From NCBI RefSeq assembly GCF_963855985.1, contig NC_087095.1, positions 2,552,001 to 2,616,000 of the forward strand: a DNA stretch of 64,000 bases. Direction: 5' to 3'. Shown here one piece after another: positions 10,909 through 22,384 of this stretch; the first letter of the stretch is position 1, and each line of letters begins with the position of its first letter. Under the pieces are notes generated by a model. That model saw only the letters and a program-made list of their open reading frames with translations, had not been told where the DNA came from and made no database searches. Both the position numbers and the translations under genes were made by a program. The DNA is from Ostrinia nubilalis (Eukaryota; Arthropoda; Insecta; Lepidoptera; Crambidae).

Positions 10909-11145
10909 ATTTCCAGGAATATTTACACACGTCACGGTCATCATCAAAGTAACGGTGCGGATAAGTGTGCGTTGCAGTACGGAGTTTCATACAAACAATA
11001 CCGACTGCCTCGAGTTGATACGGTTACGATCCGTTTCCAGGTTGATAAGGTGTGCTTCGTCCATAAACTTCTTGCAACATTAAAGCTCAAAATAGCGTTT
11101 CAGAAACGTCAAGTCTCCGTCGATAACCAATTTCCCTTCTCTTAG
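10906..11145 (+). other. 80-codon open frame behind a splice-acceptor-like site
   Basis: An uninterrupted frame of 80 codons without an ATG begins at the end of a LINE tail and runs to TAG at 11143-11145. It passes an acceptor-like tatatttccag|g at 10916/10917. From there the composition is richer in G+C than the flanks. If the donor at 4487 (phase 2) were joined to 10917 the frame would continue, giving a small secreted protein of about 94 residues. The residues after the acceptor (NIYTRHGHHQSNGADKC onward) match no family I recognise. A weak donor-like AAG|gtgtgc lies at 11049. A frame this long can arise by chance, so this is only a candidate. Confidence 0.15.
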
Positions 11146-11159
11146 ACGGAGCTTGACGA

Positions 11160-12045
11160 AATTAACCTGAATTCAATAAAGTAGGAACAGACGGCAGCAC
11201 ATGAAGCTTATCACTGCAGTCTCTTATGTAGTTGTCATAGAGGTGAAATTGCAACTAAAACGTATAGAATGATGTGCTATCGTAGGAAATTGTCAAGGTC
11301 AGAGTTATAAGGTGTGCAATGTGAATATTTGCTTGGATTATTTGCTTACTTTTAGTTTTGGTAGAATAACATTAATTGCTCCAATATTGCTACGTTTATA
11401 GAACCTTTGGTAATTTTCCGGCACCGAGGTCAAGTAGTTATGGACTCTCTATAATTGGGTTTCTTAGGTTCGATTCCAGAAGGGGTCAGGAATAGTAAAT
11501 GAAGTTTAATATTACATGTTACTAGTTTGAATTTGTTCGCCTGGAAAAAACTATTCTATAAGGTGTCACTAGAGTTATAATTTCAGTTGTAATAGGTATA
11601 ATATCTTTGCAAAACAAGAAAATAATTTTTGAATCTTTATTTATTTTACACCCCATTAATAGTAAAAAGTTACACGCATGTTGAACACTGTTTTAAAATG
11701 ACGTTTCCATACTGAACGTTACTTTAAAAAACTGTTAAATTTTTGTTAGTACGGAGCTAAAATTTTACAAATTCTCAATCCTAATGAGAAATAGAACTCC
11801 CCTTCTATTTAGAGTAGAGAGTTAACGTTAGGAATATGTGCGATACATTCATAATAGAAAAGGGATGTATAAGACATAATATTATGTGTAGTATGTGTAT
11901 ACGTAATGTGTATCTTATGCAATCACGATTGATGGAGTGTCTGGGCCTATTTCGTCAGATGGATAAATCGTGGCCGACGTTTGCGGCTGTTGTCAGTATG
12001 TTTATTTATTATAGTTGCCTTTACCACACTGTTCTCTCGAGGGTG
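11160..12045. other. No gene seen
   Basis: AT-rich apart from the SINE head at 11423. Confidence 0.5.
11423..11489 (+). mobile_element. tRNA-derived SINE head
   Basis: Exact B-box GGTTCGATTCC at 11467-11477, preceded at the usual distance by AAGTAGTTATGGACTC. No intact acceptor stem. Confidence 0.45.
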
Positions 12046-12048
12046 TTA

Positions 12049-12160
12049 GGCTGAGTTACACCACCTTACTTTAACTATAACAATAACCGGTGCTTTTTGT
12101 ATGGAGTTTGGCAGATTTTTGACGTTTATCAAAGTTAGAGTAAGATGGTGCAACCCAGCC
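12049..12160. mobile_element. Family B MITE with TTA flanks
   Basis: Complete inverted ends, GGCTGAGTTACACCACCTTA and its counterpart ATGGTGCAACCCAGCC, with TTA directly outside both. The core is in the opposite orientation to the copy at 2011. Confidence 0.8.
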
Positions 12161-12169
12161 TTAGTGTAG

Positions 12170-13790
12170 GGTGTAACCAAATTCAAAGCGATACTATTAT
12201 TAGATAGTTAATAAATGTGTTTCGAGTTTGCTACTATTCTTCCTAAAAGACTGCCAAGATGACATTGCTCTCTTAGATTCTTTAGTACGTAATAAGTCTA
12301 TTTTTTAATCGACATAAAAAGGAGGAGGTTCGTGTGTATGTTTTTGTAAAATCAAAACAAGCTCTTTCAGTAAATAACTTACTTACTGGCGATTTAAAAA
12401 AATACAGGTATTTTTAGGGGGGGAATCAACTGTAGTTGCATTGCATTTAGTTTGTATTTAGTTGTTTGGTTGTAAAAGCGCTTTATAAAAGCCTATTTGC
12501 ACAAACTACATTTTACTCAACTTTTAAGACATTTTTAATGTGCTTTTTATGCTTAAAGAAAATAAATGTTTTAGAAATTGATAAAATAAAGAGCAACAAT
12601 TTAATCGTAGCTTTCATTTACGTGTATATCGCATCGCATCACATCCCTCCGGTATTTCTGACCAAATAAACGGAGTATCCAAGCGTTATGCGGCCAGCCT
12701 CGCCCACATATCCTGCGCGATTTTATCCGAATTTAGCAGGATGCAGCACGATTGATGAAGCGGTGGGCCAATCCTGTCAAGACAGACAAATGGAAGCCCG
12801 CACGAGATGCGAGCTATAGCTATTATGTACCTACTTTAAACTTGTGTATAAGTAATTAGTCTGCGAGCAATTAATCATTGTCTCGTTCGAGATTTTTGGA
12901 TTAGGACCCTGTTTAAATTTTGTCGGTGCTGATAAATTTTAGGCTAATGTGTGTGCTTTTTACTTTGGTATGTTGTGCGATCAATCATGCTTAATGTCAA
13001 CACGGACAATATTTTGACTTTCCTAATTGTTGCGGAAATTTTAGTTTCTTATCTTTCTCTACAAAATGCGTGTATTTACAATATCATACCGACGAGGGAC
13101 TTTATGTTGATCTCATTGAAAATATCAATTTTGATTTTGTATCCGACTACATTATTATTGCGGTAGTCGGTAGCATAAGCTCATGGTTTAGTTAGTGACG
13201 ATTTCACCCTAGAGACTACGTTAGCAAGTTTCGTAATAATGACCTTTATGGTGCCACAAGGCTTATTAAAACGAAAAATGTATACTAGATTTTGAACTTT
13301 ACAGAGAAAATTGGTCGATATATCTATGTTTATAAAGACCTAAAAACCCATACAAATAAAATCTCTAGCAACACCGAGCCTAATATATGGGCAATGCGAA
13401 AAGTTCTGATGAACAAACCCGGCGTCATTGCAGACATAATTTGATTCCAAACAAAGTTTCATATTGAATTTTGGGAGGCGTTGTCTTGGTGCAAACCATT
13501 TCTGTGAAGTTTGTTCGTGGGTCGTGTCGAGATTTAGATTGGCTTGTTTGCGATGTTCCGTATGATGTATGAAATTACGTGTAAAAGTAACGTTGAGAGA
13601 TTCTGTGGGAGGCGAAATATGGAATAGATTGAGCGTATGTGAGGGCGTAGGCACATTTGAATCTGGAGTGAGAGTTTATATCAAAAATGCTTCTTAATAC
13701 AGCGCTGGCTAACGGCTTAGTAGGTATACAAAGACATTACAGAATAACAATTCTGTATAATTATCATTACCCTGATGGTTCACGTAGATT
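12170..13790. other. No gene accepted
   Basis: A family G-like fragment (12298-12350), a GC-richer patch of unknown nature (12665-12825) and a 104-codon minus-strand frame at 13340-13654 without recognisable domains. Confidence 0.45.
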
Positions 13791-13792
13791 AC

Positions 13793-13963
13793 CACACTGC
13801 ACCGCGCTCCGCCGCGGTCCGCGTGATTACATATAAAAACTCCCGCGCGCAGACGCGTTGTCAGTGTGTTGTGCCGCGCGTGTTTTCTATACAAACTGAG
13901 GTACTTGCATACAACGATTAAATCTGTTGTTCCGTATACCGCGGCGGAGCGCGGTGCAGTGTG
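13793..13963. mobile_element. 171-bp MITE with perfect 26-bp inverted ends
   Basis: Termini CACACTGCACCGCGCTCCGC... (13793-13818) and the exact reverse complement at 13938-13963; highly CpG-rich arms in an AT-rich neighbourhood. Confidence 0.8.
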
Positions 13964-14167
13964 AAAATCGCCTTAGACAGCGGTTTTTCACTGGGAAACC
14001 CCACTGGGAAAATATCGTTGTAAATATATTTTTTTTAATTAACTCGCACACTCTTGAAACCCTAAATATGTTTAACCGAAAAGCATTTCTGCTATCACTC
14101 GTTTTTAAAATAAAATATTTTAGTAATGCAAAATTAATTTAAGACACGTAAAAATAACGAGGGCATT

Positions 14168-14219
14168 ATACGGGTCGAATTGAGAACCTCCTCCTTTTTT
14201 TGAAGTCGGTTGAAAATAA
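14168..14219 (-). repeat. Family G end fragment
   Basis: CCTCCTCCTTTTTTTGAAGT with CGGTTGAAAATAAAA; one terminus only. It supplies part of a 126-codon open frame on the minus strand that I do not accept as a gene. Confidence 0.65.
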
Positions 14220-14845
14220 AACCCACATTTGTCTGTAGCTTCAAAATCGTGTACCAGAACATTCGCAAGGATTGGGCTACGTTCATGGATACGCAGTGCA
14301 GTGCGTACGCAGTGCTTGATGCGGAGTTCATTGCAGGGTATGAAGCGGATTTCTAAGATGTAAAATAAATAAATATGTAGAGCCTGGAACACAATGTGCT
14401 GCAAAATATAGAATCCAGAAGTACCTAGCCCGAAAGAAGCCTCTATCTTTGTAAAATAAATGTTCATAGCATGACAATATATTTGAGCACAATGACACAA
14501 TATGATTTTGGCCTAAGTTGGTAAAATATTGATTTAATAAAATATTCGCAAATCAACAGAAAGGCGTTTTCTCACCTTATAAGTCGTATTGATACCTGCA
14601 TACTTTTTTTTAAGAAAATGCAACTAAAGCTCTAAGCTCCGCTTCAAGCTCCGCATGTGAACGAGTTGTGAGTGCGAGTGCGGCATGACCTGCATACTCC
14701 GCCGGCCGAGCATTCCGCGCTCGTATGCCATGAATTATCGCACGCAACTTCGGAAATAGCCCGGGCAAATAAAATATACGGGGGTTTTTAGCTGTAATGT
14801 TATGAGTATTTGTTTTTTTAAGTGGCGTTGCATTTATATTGTACT

Positions 14846-15172
14846 AGCTTTCCGCCCGCGGCTTCGCCCGCGTGGAATTTTGTCTGTCACAGAAAAGCTA
14901 TATCGCGCGCGTCCTGTTTCAAAAACCGGGATAAAAACTATCTCATGTCCTTTCCCGGGACTAAAACTATCTCTATGCCAAATTTAATCAAAATCAACCA
15001 ATTTTGATTAAATTTGGCATAGAGATAGTTTTACGCAAAAACTACTGAACGGATTTTGTTGAAACTTTACAGTATTATTGTTTATAACTCAGATTAACAT
15101 ATAGGCTATAATTTATGACGATCATGTGTCAAAATAAATTTCAAAAAAAAAGCCGCGGGCAAAAGCTATAAA
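14846..15172. repeat. Head-to-head pair of family D repeats
   Basis: Family D starts with ACTAGCTTT-CCGCCCGCGG and runs through GTCTGTCACAGAAAA and GATAAAAACTATC. The left half (14846-15000, +) is a family D copy. The right half (15001-15172, -) is a relative, closer to the copy at 5670. They meet at the palindrome. Confidence 0.75.
14962..15033. repeat. Perfect palindrome, 33-nt arms, 6-nt loop
   Basis: Left arm 14962-14994 (TAAAACTATCTCTATGCCAA...), loop CAACCA, right arm 15001-15033. No mismatch. It lies at the head-to-head junction of two related repeats. Confidence 0.9.
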
Positions 15173-15697
15173 TCATATTTTAAGATCCAGGCTCCAAGTG
15201 GTTTGAGAGGATGTCAGACATCGTGAATAGTAATTTTAATAGTTTAAAAAATATAATATCTTTAGTATTTGCCGATTTCTGAACAATTAATTTACTTACT
15301 TACAGCTATCTATAAATTATTCGTAGTTCGCAAACGCTTTTAGAGAAATGCTCTAAAATTTAGAATATTACATCAGATTTAGCAATGTCAACATATTCCT
15401 GGGCTGCCAACGCAAAGTACCGCATTTAATATGTCAAATTGTTGTTCACTGCTACAAAACGTCCCGACACAAAGCTGTTCGTGCTATCAAGACGCCAATC
15501 AACTCGTGCAACACATGTATACGTCAGACATAACCCAGTTCTGGAAATGCATCGGCTGGAATGGCGTAACACGTCATTTTCACTGTATTAATTTGATACA
15601 TTAATTCGTCCGTCAATTTTGTTCAAACGGGCATAAATAGATCATGTGCCTACAAAATTATAATGCACTAGACATTATCAAAGTCAAAGCTTTTATT

Positions 15698-15960
15698 CAG
15701 TTCGTTCGTTTTAGCCAAATGACGTCCACTGCTGGACAAAGGCCTCCCCCAAGGCTTTCCATAATGAACGGTCCCGCGCTGCCCGCATCCAGGCTCTTCC
15801 CGCGACCTTTACCAGATCGTCGGTCCACCTAGTAGGAGGCCTGCCCACGCTACGTCTTCCAGCCCGTGGTCGCCACTCGAGAACTTTCCTGCCCCAACGG
15901 CCATCGTGTTTACGAGCTATGTGCCCCGCCCACTGCCACTTGATTTTAGCAATTTTGCGA
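15698..15960 (-). mobile_element. Family A 3' end, with TSD
   Basis: Minus-strand copy: AACGAACGAA-type tail at the left edge, stop and QQWTSFG-equivalent at 15715-15740, reaching back into WQWAGHIA at 15955. Exact 9-bp duplication GCTTTTATT at 15689-15697 and 15961-15969. Confidence 0.8.
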
Positions 15961-16003
15961 GCTTTTATTTAGTACTTAGGCCGTTTTCAGGACGCATAAA
16001 CAT

Positions 16004-16110
16004 GTCCCAAATATAGCTTGCCCTACCACTACTTCGAGATATCATATGGGCTGGCGCTGAGAAGAAGTGGCGGAAGAAACTCAGTCACCTTTGTCAGTTA
16101 TCAACAAATA
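16004..16110 (+). repeat. Family F relative
   Basis: Diverged first half, but GCGCTGAGAAGAAGTGGCGG and AACTCAGTCACCTTTGTCAG are clear. Confidence 0.55.
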
Positions 16111-16129
16111 ACATGGTCTATTAAAAATT

Positions 16130-16288
16130 AACTAAAAAGATAAAAACAAGACAAGTTCTTAGTGTTCACAAATGCAGTCGGAGGCACCATCAATGACTAA
16201 TTCTTTTGTTGGTGATGTATTTGATGCCTCCGACTGCATTATTTTGTGAACACTAAGAACTTTTCTTGTTTTTATCTTTTTATTAGTT
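16130..16288. mobile_element. Hairpin MITE, arms about 65 bp
   Basis: AACTAAAAAGATAAAAACAA and TGCAGTCGGAGGCA at the left pair with TGCCTCCGACTGCA and TTGTTTTTATCTTTTT at the right; loop at about 16195-16225. Confidence 0.75.
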
Positions 16289-16589
16289 CATTTTTACGCA
16301 GTTGGGTTTTTTGTTTATTCAATAATAATTTTATTTTAATCTTTAAGTAACGTGCATTTTTGTAAATTACTTAAAAAGCCCTTTATTTTGATACCCCACT
16401 CGATAAGTTTTGGGGAAAAAAATATTTTTAAGACATTATGGCGCCTAAAATCCGATTTGATTTTTGCAGATTCAGATTTTGATTTTTTACAACTTTAATA
16501 TAGCCAGTGTCACTCCCACGATTAAGACAAATCTTACGACACCACTCACGCTAAAATCGGTCAATCCGTTTAGGCTGTAGGCCGTGCCA

Positions 16590-16630
16590 AAGAAATATAC
16601 ATACATACATACCCACATACATACATACAC
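16590..16630 (+). repeat. (CATA)n microsatellite
   Basis: ATACATACATACATAC, interrupted by CCCAC, then more units; at the end of a retroelement-like segment from about 16545. Confidence 0.8.
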
Positions 16631-17235
16631 TCGAAAAACATAACTTCTCACTGGACCAGACACTGACACTGTGATGGTTGGAATGAAGGAATGATGGTTA
16701 TGGTGCAACAAGGCTGTTTGTGTTCGAAGAGATTTAGAATTTCATTACTGAAGGAAGGAATAAAAGTAATTTTGTCATTTATTTCTGATAGAGTCTGGAA
16801 TGTTTTTTTTTTCTCTATCTTTACTATACCTACTTACAAAATTGCTTTAAATTTTATAAAACTGACTATCCTTTTGTAATCCGATATTTTTATTAAAATA
16901 TTGTTTCAACTACATTGATCTGTTGTTACTTATCTGCCAGATAGGTACCTATCGTCCGGTTTTAATAAACTGAGATCTTTTATTTCTCCTAAATTGCGTA
17001 ATGAAAACAATTTACTCTGCCTATCTCGAATAGTCAAACCAATTACGTAGGAAAGCCTTGCGAAACAATTTAACAGTAATCAGAGTGGGATCTGTACCTT
17101 GCTCCAAAGTTGCGGCCATTTTGTTGCTACAGAAAAGACAAAAGATGGTCGTTGGGTAATCACAACAAGATTCCCTGTAAATTGATGCTGAGAACTTTTG
17201 AATAAAGGTGATTCAGAGAGGGTATCAATTTGATA

Positions 17236-17580
17236 TTATTTTGAACTAGCTGTCCCGACAGACTTTTCCTGTCTTAAGAAAAGTTTTATGTTAACTTTAC
17301 TCAATTTCTTGAATTTCAAAATTGTCTTACTAGAACTATAACCTTTTCCTGATAATAACATACACAAAAAAAATTTGTAGAGAAATAAATCCAACCTCAC
17401 GCGTGATGCCGTGACCAAGGAAAATAGGGATTCATTTTTATAACCTTAAATTACTCTATCTATTTAAAAAAAAGTCGTTCAACATCCATTGCGTAGTTTT
17501 AAAGATCTAAGCATACAGAGGGGCAGGCAGACAGGAAAGCGACTTTGTTTTATAATATGTATTGAAGAAGACTAAAATAG
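17236..17580. repeat. Degraded dispersed repeats (CTAGCTGTCCCGACAGAC)
   Basis: Starts with ACTAGCTGTCCCGACAGACT. From 17478 it carries CATCCATTGCGTAGTTTTAA and ACAGGAAAGCGACTTTGT; a relative in the other direction is at 53605-53695. Confidence 0.5.
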
Positions 17581-17774
17581 TTGAATAATTTATCCCCTTT
17601 TCACAACACTTCATTGATGCTCTTGTTGGTTGCAACGTGATGTCTAAAGCCTTTCTGGGGCAGCTTAAATGGAGTATCCAATACAGAAATAGTTTTTCAA
17701 ATTGACGTAGTAGTTCCTGAGATTAGCGCGTTCAAACAAACTTTTATAACATTAGTATAGAGTATGATGAGTAC

Positions 17775-18083
17775 GAGGAGTATGAGGAGATCCGTAGGAG
17801 AACCAAAGTAACCGACATAGCTCGCAGAATTGCTAAAATCAAGTGGCAGTGGGCGGGGCACATAGCTCGTAGAGACGATGGCCGTTGGGGCAGGAAAGTT
17901 CTCGAGTGGCGACCACGGGCTGGAAAACGTAGCGTGGGCAGGCCTCCTACTAGGTGGACCGACGATCTGGTAAGGGTCGCGGGAAGAGCCTGGATGCGGG
18001 CAGCGCAGGACCGTTCATTGTGGAAAACCTTGGGGGAGGCCTTTGTCCAGCAGTGGACGTCATTTGGCTGAAACGAACGAACG
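17775..18083 (+). mobile_element. RTE-like non-LTR retrotransposon 3' end (family A), with TSD
   Basis: A 5'-truncated insertion holding the last 98 codons of the reverse-transcriptase ORF without a stop or frameshift (17775-18071, EEYEEIRRRTKVTDIARR to VQQWTSFG, then TGA), followed by a short ACGA-repeat tail. An exact 11-bp target duplication ATGATGAGTAC flanks it at 17764-17774 and 18084-18094. The protein end (WQWAGHIAR ... RPPTRWTDDLV ... QQWTSFG) is that of lepidopteran endonuclease/reverse transcriptases that I place in the RTE clade from memory. This is the least degraded copy here and serves as reference for the others. It lacks the catalytic domains and cannot move by itself. Confidence 0.85.
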
Positions 18084-18501
18084 ATGATGAGTACACAGGT
18101 ATTTAACTAAATTCATGTTATTGTCAATTCAATAATGGACTCTCATAATCGATATTCAATTTCGTTAACTTTTATGGTCCGCGAACAAAAATGTATTTTA
18201 TAATACGACGAACTGAGACTAAATTGAAATGTCGCCAGTCATTGAACTGAAAGCAGTCCGATAAATGTTCTTTCAGATAAATGATCGAATGAACTTTATT
18301 ATTGTTGTAATAGGAGCTGTTTTACAACAAACATGTAGAGGTCATTTTTTTTAAACATAGCCTAATGCTAAAACTGATTTATATCAATTAATATTGAAAG
18401 AATTATATAGATAGAGATGCATTCACTAAAATGCGCAAGTAGACAAATCATAATTCCATTTTCAAGTGTTATTTGAACATTAGTAGGTATATTATAAAAT
18501 T

Positions 18502-18770
18502 CGTCGGTCCACCTAGTGGGAGGCTTGCCCACGCTACGGCTTCCGGCTCGTGGTCGCCACTCAAAAACTTTCCTGCCCCAGCGGCCATCAGCTCTACGAG
18601 CTATGTGCCCCGCCCACTGCCACTTGATTTTAGCGATTCTGCGGGCTATGTCAGTCACTTTGGTTCTCCTGGTGAGGGTCGCGGGAGGTGCCTGGACCGG
18701 TCTTTGTGGAAATCCTTGGGGGAGGCCTTTGTCCAGCAGTGGACGTCTTTCGGCTGAAACGAACGAACGA
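18502..18770. mobile_element. Family A copy with inverted 5' half, flanked by one TSD
   Basis: From 18502 to about 18668 the element is read on the minus strand (RTKVTDIARRIAKIKWQW to PTRWTDE in reverse). From about 18668 to 18770 the adjoining 3' part is on the plus strand (LVRVAGGAW to QQWTSFG, stop, ACGA tail). The two segments together cover the element once, without loss at the junction. A 9-bp duplication TATAAAATT lies directly outside both ends (18493-18501 and 18771-18779), so the whole inverted/direct structure arrived in one insertion, as expected from twin priming. Confidence 0.85.
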
Positions 18771-19349
18771 TATAAAATTATGTAATACCTAACAAGGTAT
18801 AGTGATACTAAATTTAGTTGTTTACTTTATTTGTCACGCTATACTTTCATTAACCTGTCTGCGAAGTATTTAATAGGGATTACTTTGAAAGTTTTATAGA
18901 TTAATTTTATTGAATATATGGAGCAAAAGTTTCTAGTTTGAACCAGTATACCAGTTTTCTTCTAGCTAGTTTAACATTTTAATAATCACTATAGTTCAAG
19001 CGTTTAACTCAGCCAGTGCCAGAGGGGTGATTTTGACATTATGACGTGACGTGACGTAACAAATAAATGAATAGTAAAAAAAATTTAAAACACGCTTTTA
19101 ATTACTGCACAAATCATCAGGACCCTGGACATAATCTAGCACTAAAGTTCTCGAAAAGACAAATCCAACAAAGCCAAACTCGATGCCATTCCGCTGTTTC
19201 GTTTAGGAGTTCCTATGGTCATCTTCCAGTCCCATCATCAGACCAGCTCAATGGTACCATAATATTGTATTGTCATCTAATCTACATAATAATTGCCAAG
19301 TTTCATGATGACACAAGAATTAGAAGTGTATCTCAGATTCTTAGATTCC

Positions 19350-19810
19350 ACTAGCGGCCGCACGCGACTTCGTGGATCCCGTTTTACCCCTTCATCTATC
19401 TTACGCGGTTTAGATTTTTTCATACAAATGTTTTTTCCCGCTAACTCCCGTTCCCGTGGGAATTTTGCAATATGCTGTTGTAACTAAGCTTTAAGTTTAC
19501 TATGGTAACTGCATGCCAAATTTCAAGCGTTTAGATTTTTCATACAAAAGGATTTTCCCGCTAATTCCCGTTCCCGTGGGATACTCTTAAGTATACTATA
19601 ACCTGCCCAGGAGTGTGAAGAATAATTGTACCAAGTTTAGTTAAAATCCATCAAGTAGTTTTTGTTTCTATAAGGAACATACAGACAGACAAAATTTTAC
19701 TGATTGCATTTTTGGCATCAGTATCGATCACTAATCACCCCCTGATAGTTATTTTGAAAATATATTTCATGTACAGAATTGACCTCTCTACAGATTTATT
19801 ATAAGTATAG
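19350..19810 (+). repeat. Family E repeat with internal duplication
   Basis: Family E starts CTAGCGGCCGC-CGCGACTTCG and continues GATCCCGTTTTACCCC. Here the block TTTTCCCGCTAACTCCCGTT occurs twice (19433 and 19554), so part of the element is duplicated in tandem. Confidence 0.65.
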
Positions 19811-20186
19811 ATTACAAAGTTACATGCACGACGACCTAATAAGAGCGTGTTAAAAACACCCTCCCGTGTCGCTCCCATAACACTGAGTTAAGCACTATAA
19901 CTATAGAACCAGACAGACACCAAGGGTTTTAACCCTTTACCACGGATCCCTAAAAAATGAATTCCCCCATCTCACGCCGTACATTACATTTTATAGCTTT
20001 ATTACCGTTTTATGTGAGCTGGGTTCCGTGCAATACCGCGACGGGTATCGCTCACCCGATTGTGTTGGAAGGGTCTCCTTTGTTATTTTAGGGGCCCATG
20101 AGTAACGGCCGGTGTATGGAATATCGGTTTTGGTGTCTTTGAATTTTTTCAGCTTGACAAATACAGGGTTCCGTAAAGAGGCCTGT

Positions 20187-20995
20187 AGTAGGGGAGGCTG
20201 AGGAGATTTGTAACCGAGGAGAGTTGTGACATTGTCGATTTTTTTGGATTTTTTTTTATCCACAACGAGGAAGCTCTTGGCCTGTATCTCACCTTATGGT
20301 AAGTGATAATCAGGCCGAAGATGGAAGCGAGCTTCACCCGGATTAACCTAATTTATTACTAAAGTACGGCCAACGAGAAGCGATACCAAATGTAAATAAA
20401 CCCAATGTCATGGTCATAAGGAATAGCAGGGGTGCATAACTTTTTAATAGTTAGATTACATATTTTTGTAGACAATATAGTTTTATCAAATATCTGTCAA
20501 ACCATAAAAATAGATGTTTTATCGAATTTTGTTTTTGTTATAATTTGAATTATTGTATAATGTACATTTAAATTAAATAACAAGAATAATAATAACATTT
20601 CTGCCTCACAATGTGCCCAGTGTATGGCAACAGGCCCAGCCCTTTTTCATAGAGACTTAACAGATTCGCCCTCGTGAATTGCAAAAACTAAGTATACTAA
20701 AAGGATGTCCGAATGTTGACGAACCCGTCTAACTTTGACATATTTTGGCGGGAGAACGAGACATTACGACAAATACACAAGATGGGAAGAGACAGAATAG
20801 ATTGTCAATTCGACAGTCGAATCGACCTTTCGTTTCGCTGCTAGTTGGCCGTACTTTACTAGCAAGCTCGTAACAGTGCGCATTTTAGTTCAAGTCTCAA
20901 GCTAACAAATACGCGCTGTTGCGAGCTCGCTGATAGTCAATAGATTTTAAAAAATCGACAATATTACAACTCTCCTCGGTCTCCCCTAACCAGAG
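20187..20995. mobile_element. About 800-bp long-TIR element, left arm interrupted
   Basis: Left arm GGGGAGGCTGAGGAG..CGAGGAGAGTTGT (20193-20240) matches the reverse of ACAACTCTCCTCGGTCTCCCC (20966-20987). Further in, TACTAAAGTACGGCCAAC (20356-20373) matches the reverse of GTTGGCCGTACTTTACTA. Between the two left blocks sits a retroelement tail (20240-20350, CTTGGCCTGTATCTCACCTT), which I take as a later insertion. No coding frame. Confidence 0.55.
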
Positions 20996-21250
20996 TGAGG
21001 AAAATGGGAGCTTTTGAGCCATTGAAATCAGATTTAAACTTAAACCGGTTTTATTTTATTCACTTCACTGAAAATCTCGTTGCACTGGTTTACACGCAGC
21101 GTATGTAAATCTGAGCCTGAAAAACTAAAAAGGTTTCCTATGGGATTTGGGACCTAAAATAGTTTCAGCCTGGTAAATTTTAAGTATGGGAAACATAAAG
21201 TGTCCAGTGGTTTCAATAAAGGTGCCGGTTGGGGTCTTTAACTTACTTTC

Positions 21251-21395
21251 GCCTGTATTCACAAACATTACTATGAGGTCTCACAGTGCGCGTGGACGCA
21301 CAGGGTGACACACGAACCAATCAAAGAGCTCTATTCAACGCTGTGCGTTCGAATTCCTGCTTCGCTTAAGCAAGTATCGTTTGTGAATACGCGCG
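21251..21395. mobile_element. Family C MITE
   Basis: Family C is about 148 bp with inverted ends CGCCCGTATTCACAAAC and a body containing GAGGTCTCACAGTGCGCGTG, GACACACGAACCAATCA and CGCTGTGCGTTCGA. This copy is in the direction reading GAGGTCTCAC. Confidence 0.75.
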
Positions 21396-21461
21396 TTAAA
21401 CACCTGTGAAAAATTGGTATTCATTGATATCGCGATCCTTATTACACAACACTGTCTCTAA

Positions 21462-21575
21462 GGCTGAGTTGCACCACCTCATTTTAACTGTGACTAACCA
21501 TAACCAATTATTTTTAATGGAGTTTGACAGAATTTTGTCGTTTATAAAGTTAAAGTAAAGTAGTGCAACCCAGCC
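21462..21575. mobile_element. Family B MITE
   Basis: Both inverted ends present; core ATGGAGTTTGACAGAATTTT. Confidence 0.75.
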
Positions 21576-22384
21576 TGTACCTACTTATTTCGATTAAAGT
21601 AGTCAATGCTATTCTGAAAGTTTCATGAACATTCTGTCAATTGGTTTTTGACTGAAAGGCTAACATATCCTCATAAACTTTATAAAAACTACAAATTGTT
21701 TGGCGGAAGGTTAGACATTCGTGGGTGTATAGCTAAGGTCAAACACCCTGTATAGATTGTACGGTACAGTATTCCATTGCTTACAAGTTAGCCCTTCCCA
21801 CCGGATGTCGTCATAAATATTCAGCAAACAGAACAATATTAACTCTTCTGTCAACAAAACATCTGTACAAACAAAACATACTAACAGAAACATTTTTATG
21901 CCGCCAAAACGAAGGCCAGGAATCTACCCTTGTTCTTGGCTCCTTAAGCGTCCTTTGCAAATATTTGTACACATTAAGACCTGGTTCTGACCTCTTTTAC
22001 GAGGTACAGACAGCAAATTTTCCTTGCAAAATAGTCTCTTTTACAACTACATAAGGCCTTAGTTTGATGTGCGGTATTCTGTACGGTATTCCTAAGAAAA
22101 CAACATATAAACTTCGTTTAGATTGGTTCGGGAAGAGTGCGTATAACCTTTCAATTTCGTGCCCATTTTTTATTGTACTAGAAAGCTCGATAGTGCCACT
22201 AAAAATCAATTGTTTTGCCGATTCCCATTGGGTACTTGAGTGGCTTGATGATTTCAGCCTTTATTACCAAAACTGTTTACTGATCTATAATGTAAGATTT
22301 TTGTTACTGAAAGCACAATTCATTTTTAATGGTTTCGATTGAACTGATGCAACATTTTGACAGCTAATAAAAAGTACATATAAT

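Noticed and set aside
14120..14500. 126-codon open frame on the minus strand
   Set aside because: Its last third is a family G terminus (the TSKK-GGG part); no domain, no splice sites.
18473..18785. Plus-strand frames of 89-94 codons
   Set aside because: Same artefact of the inverted insertion; the true coding part is on the minus strand up to about 18668.
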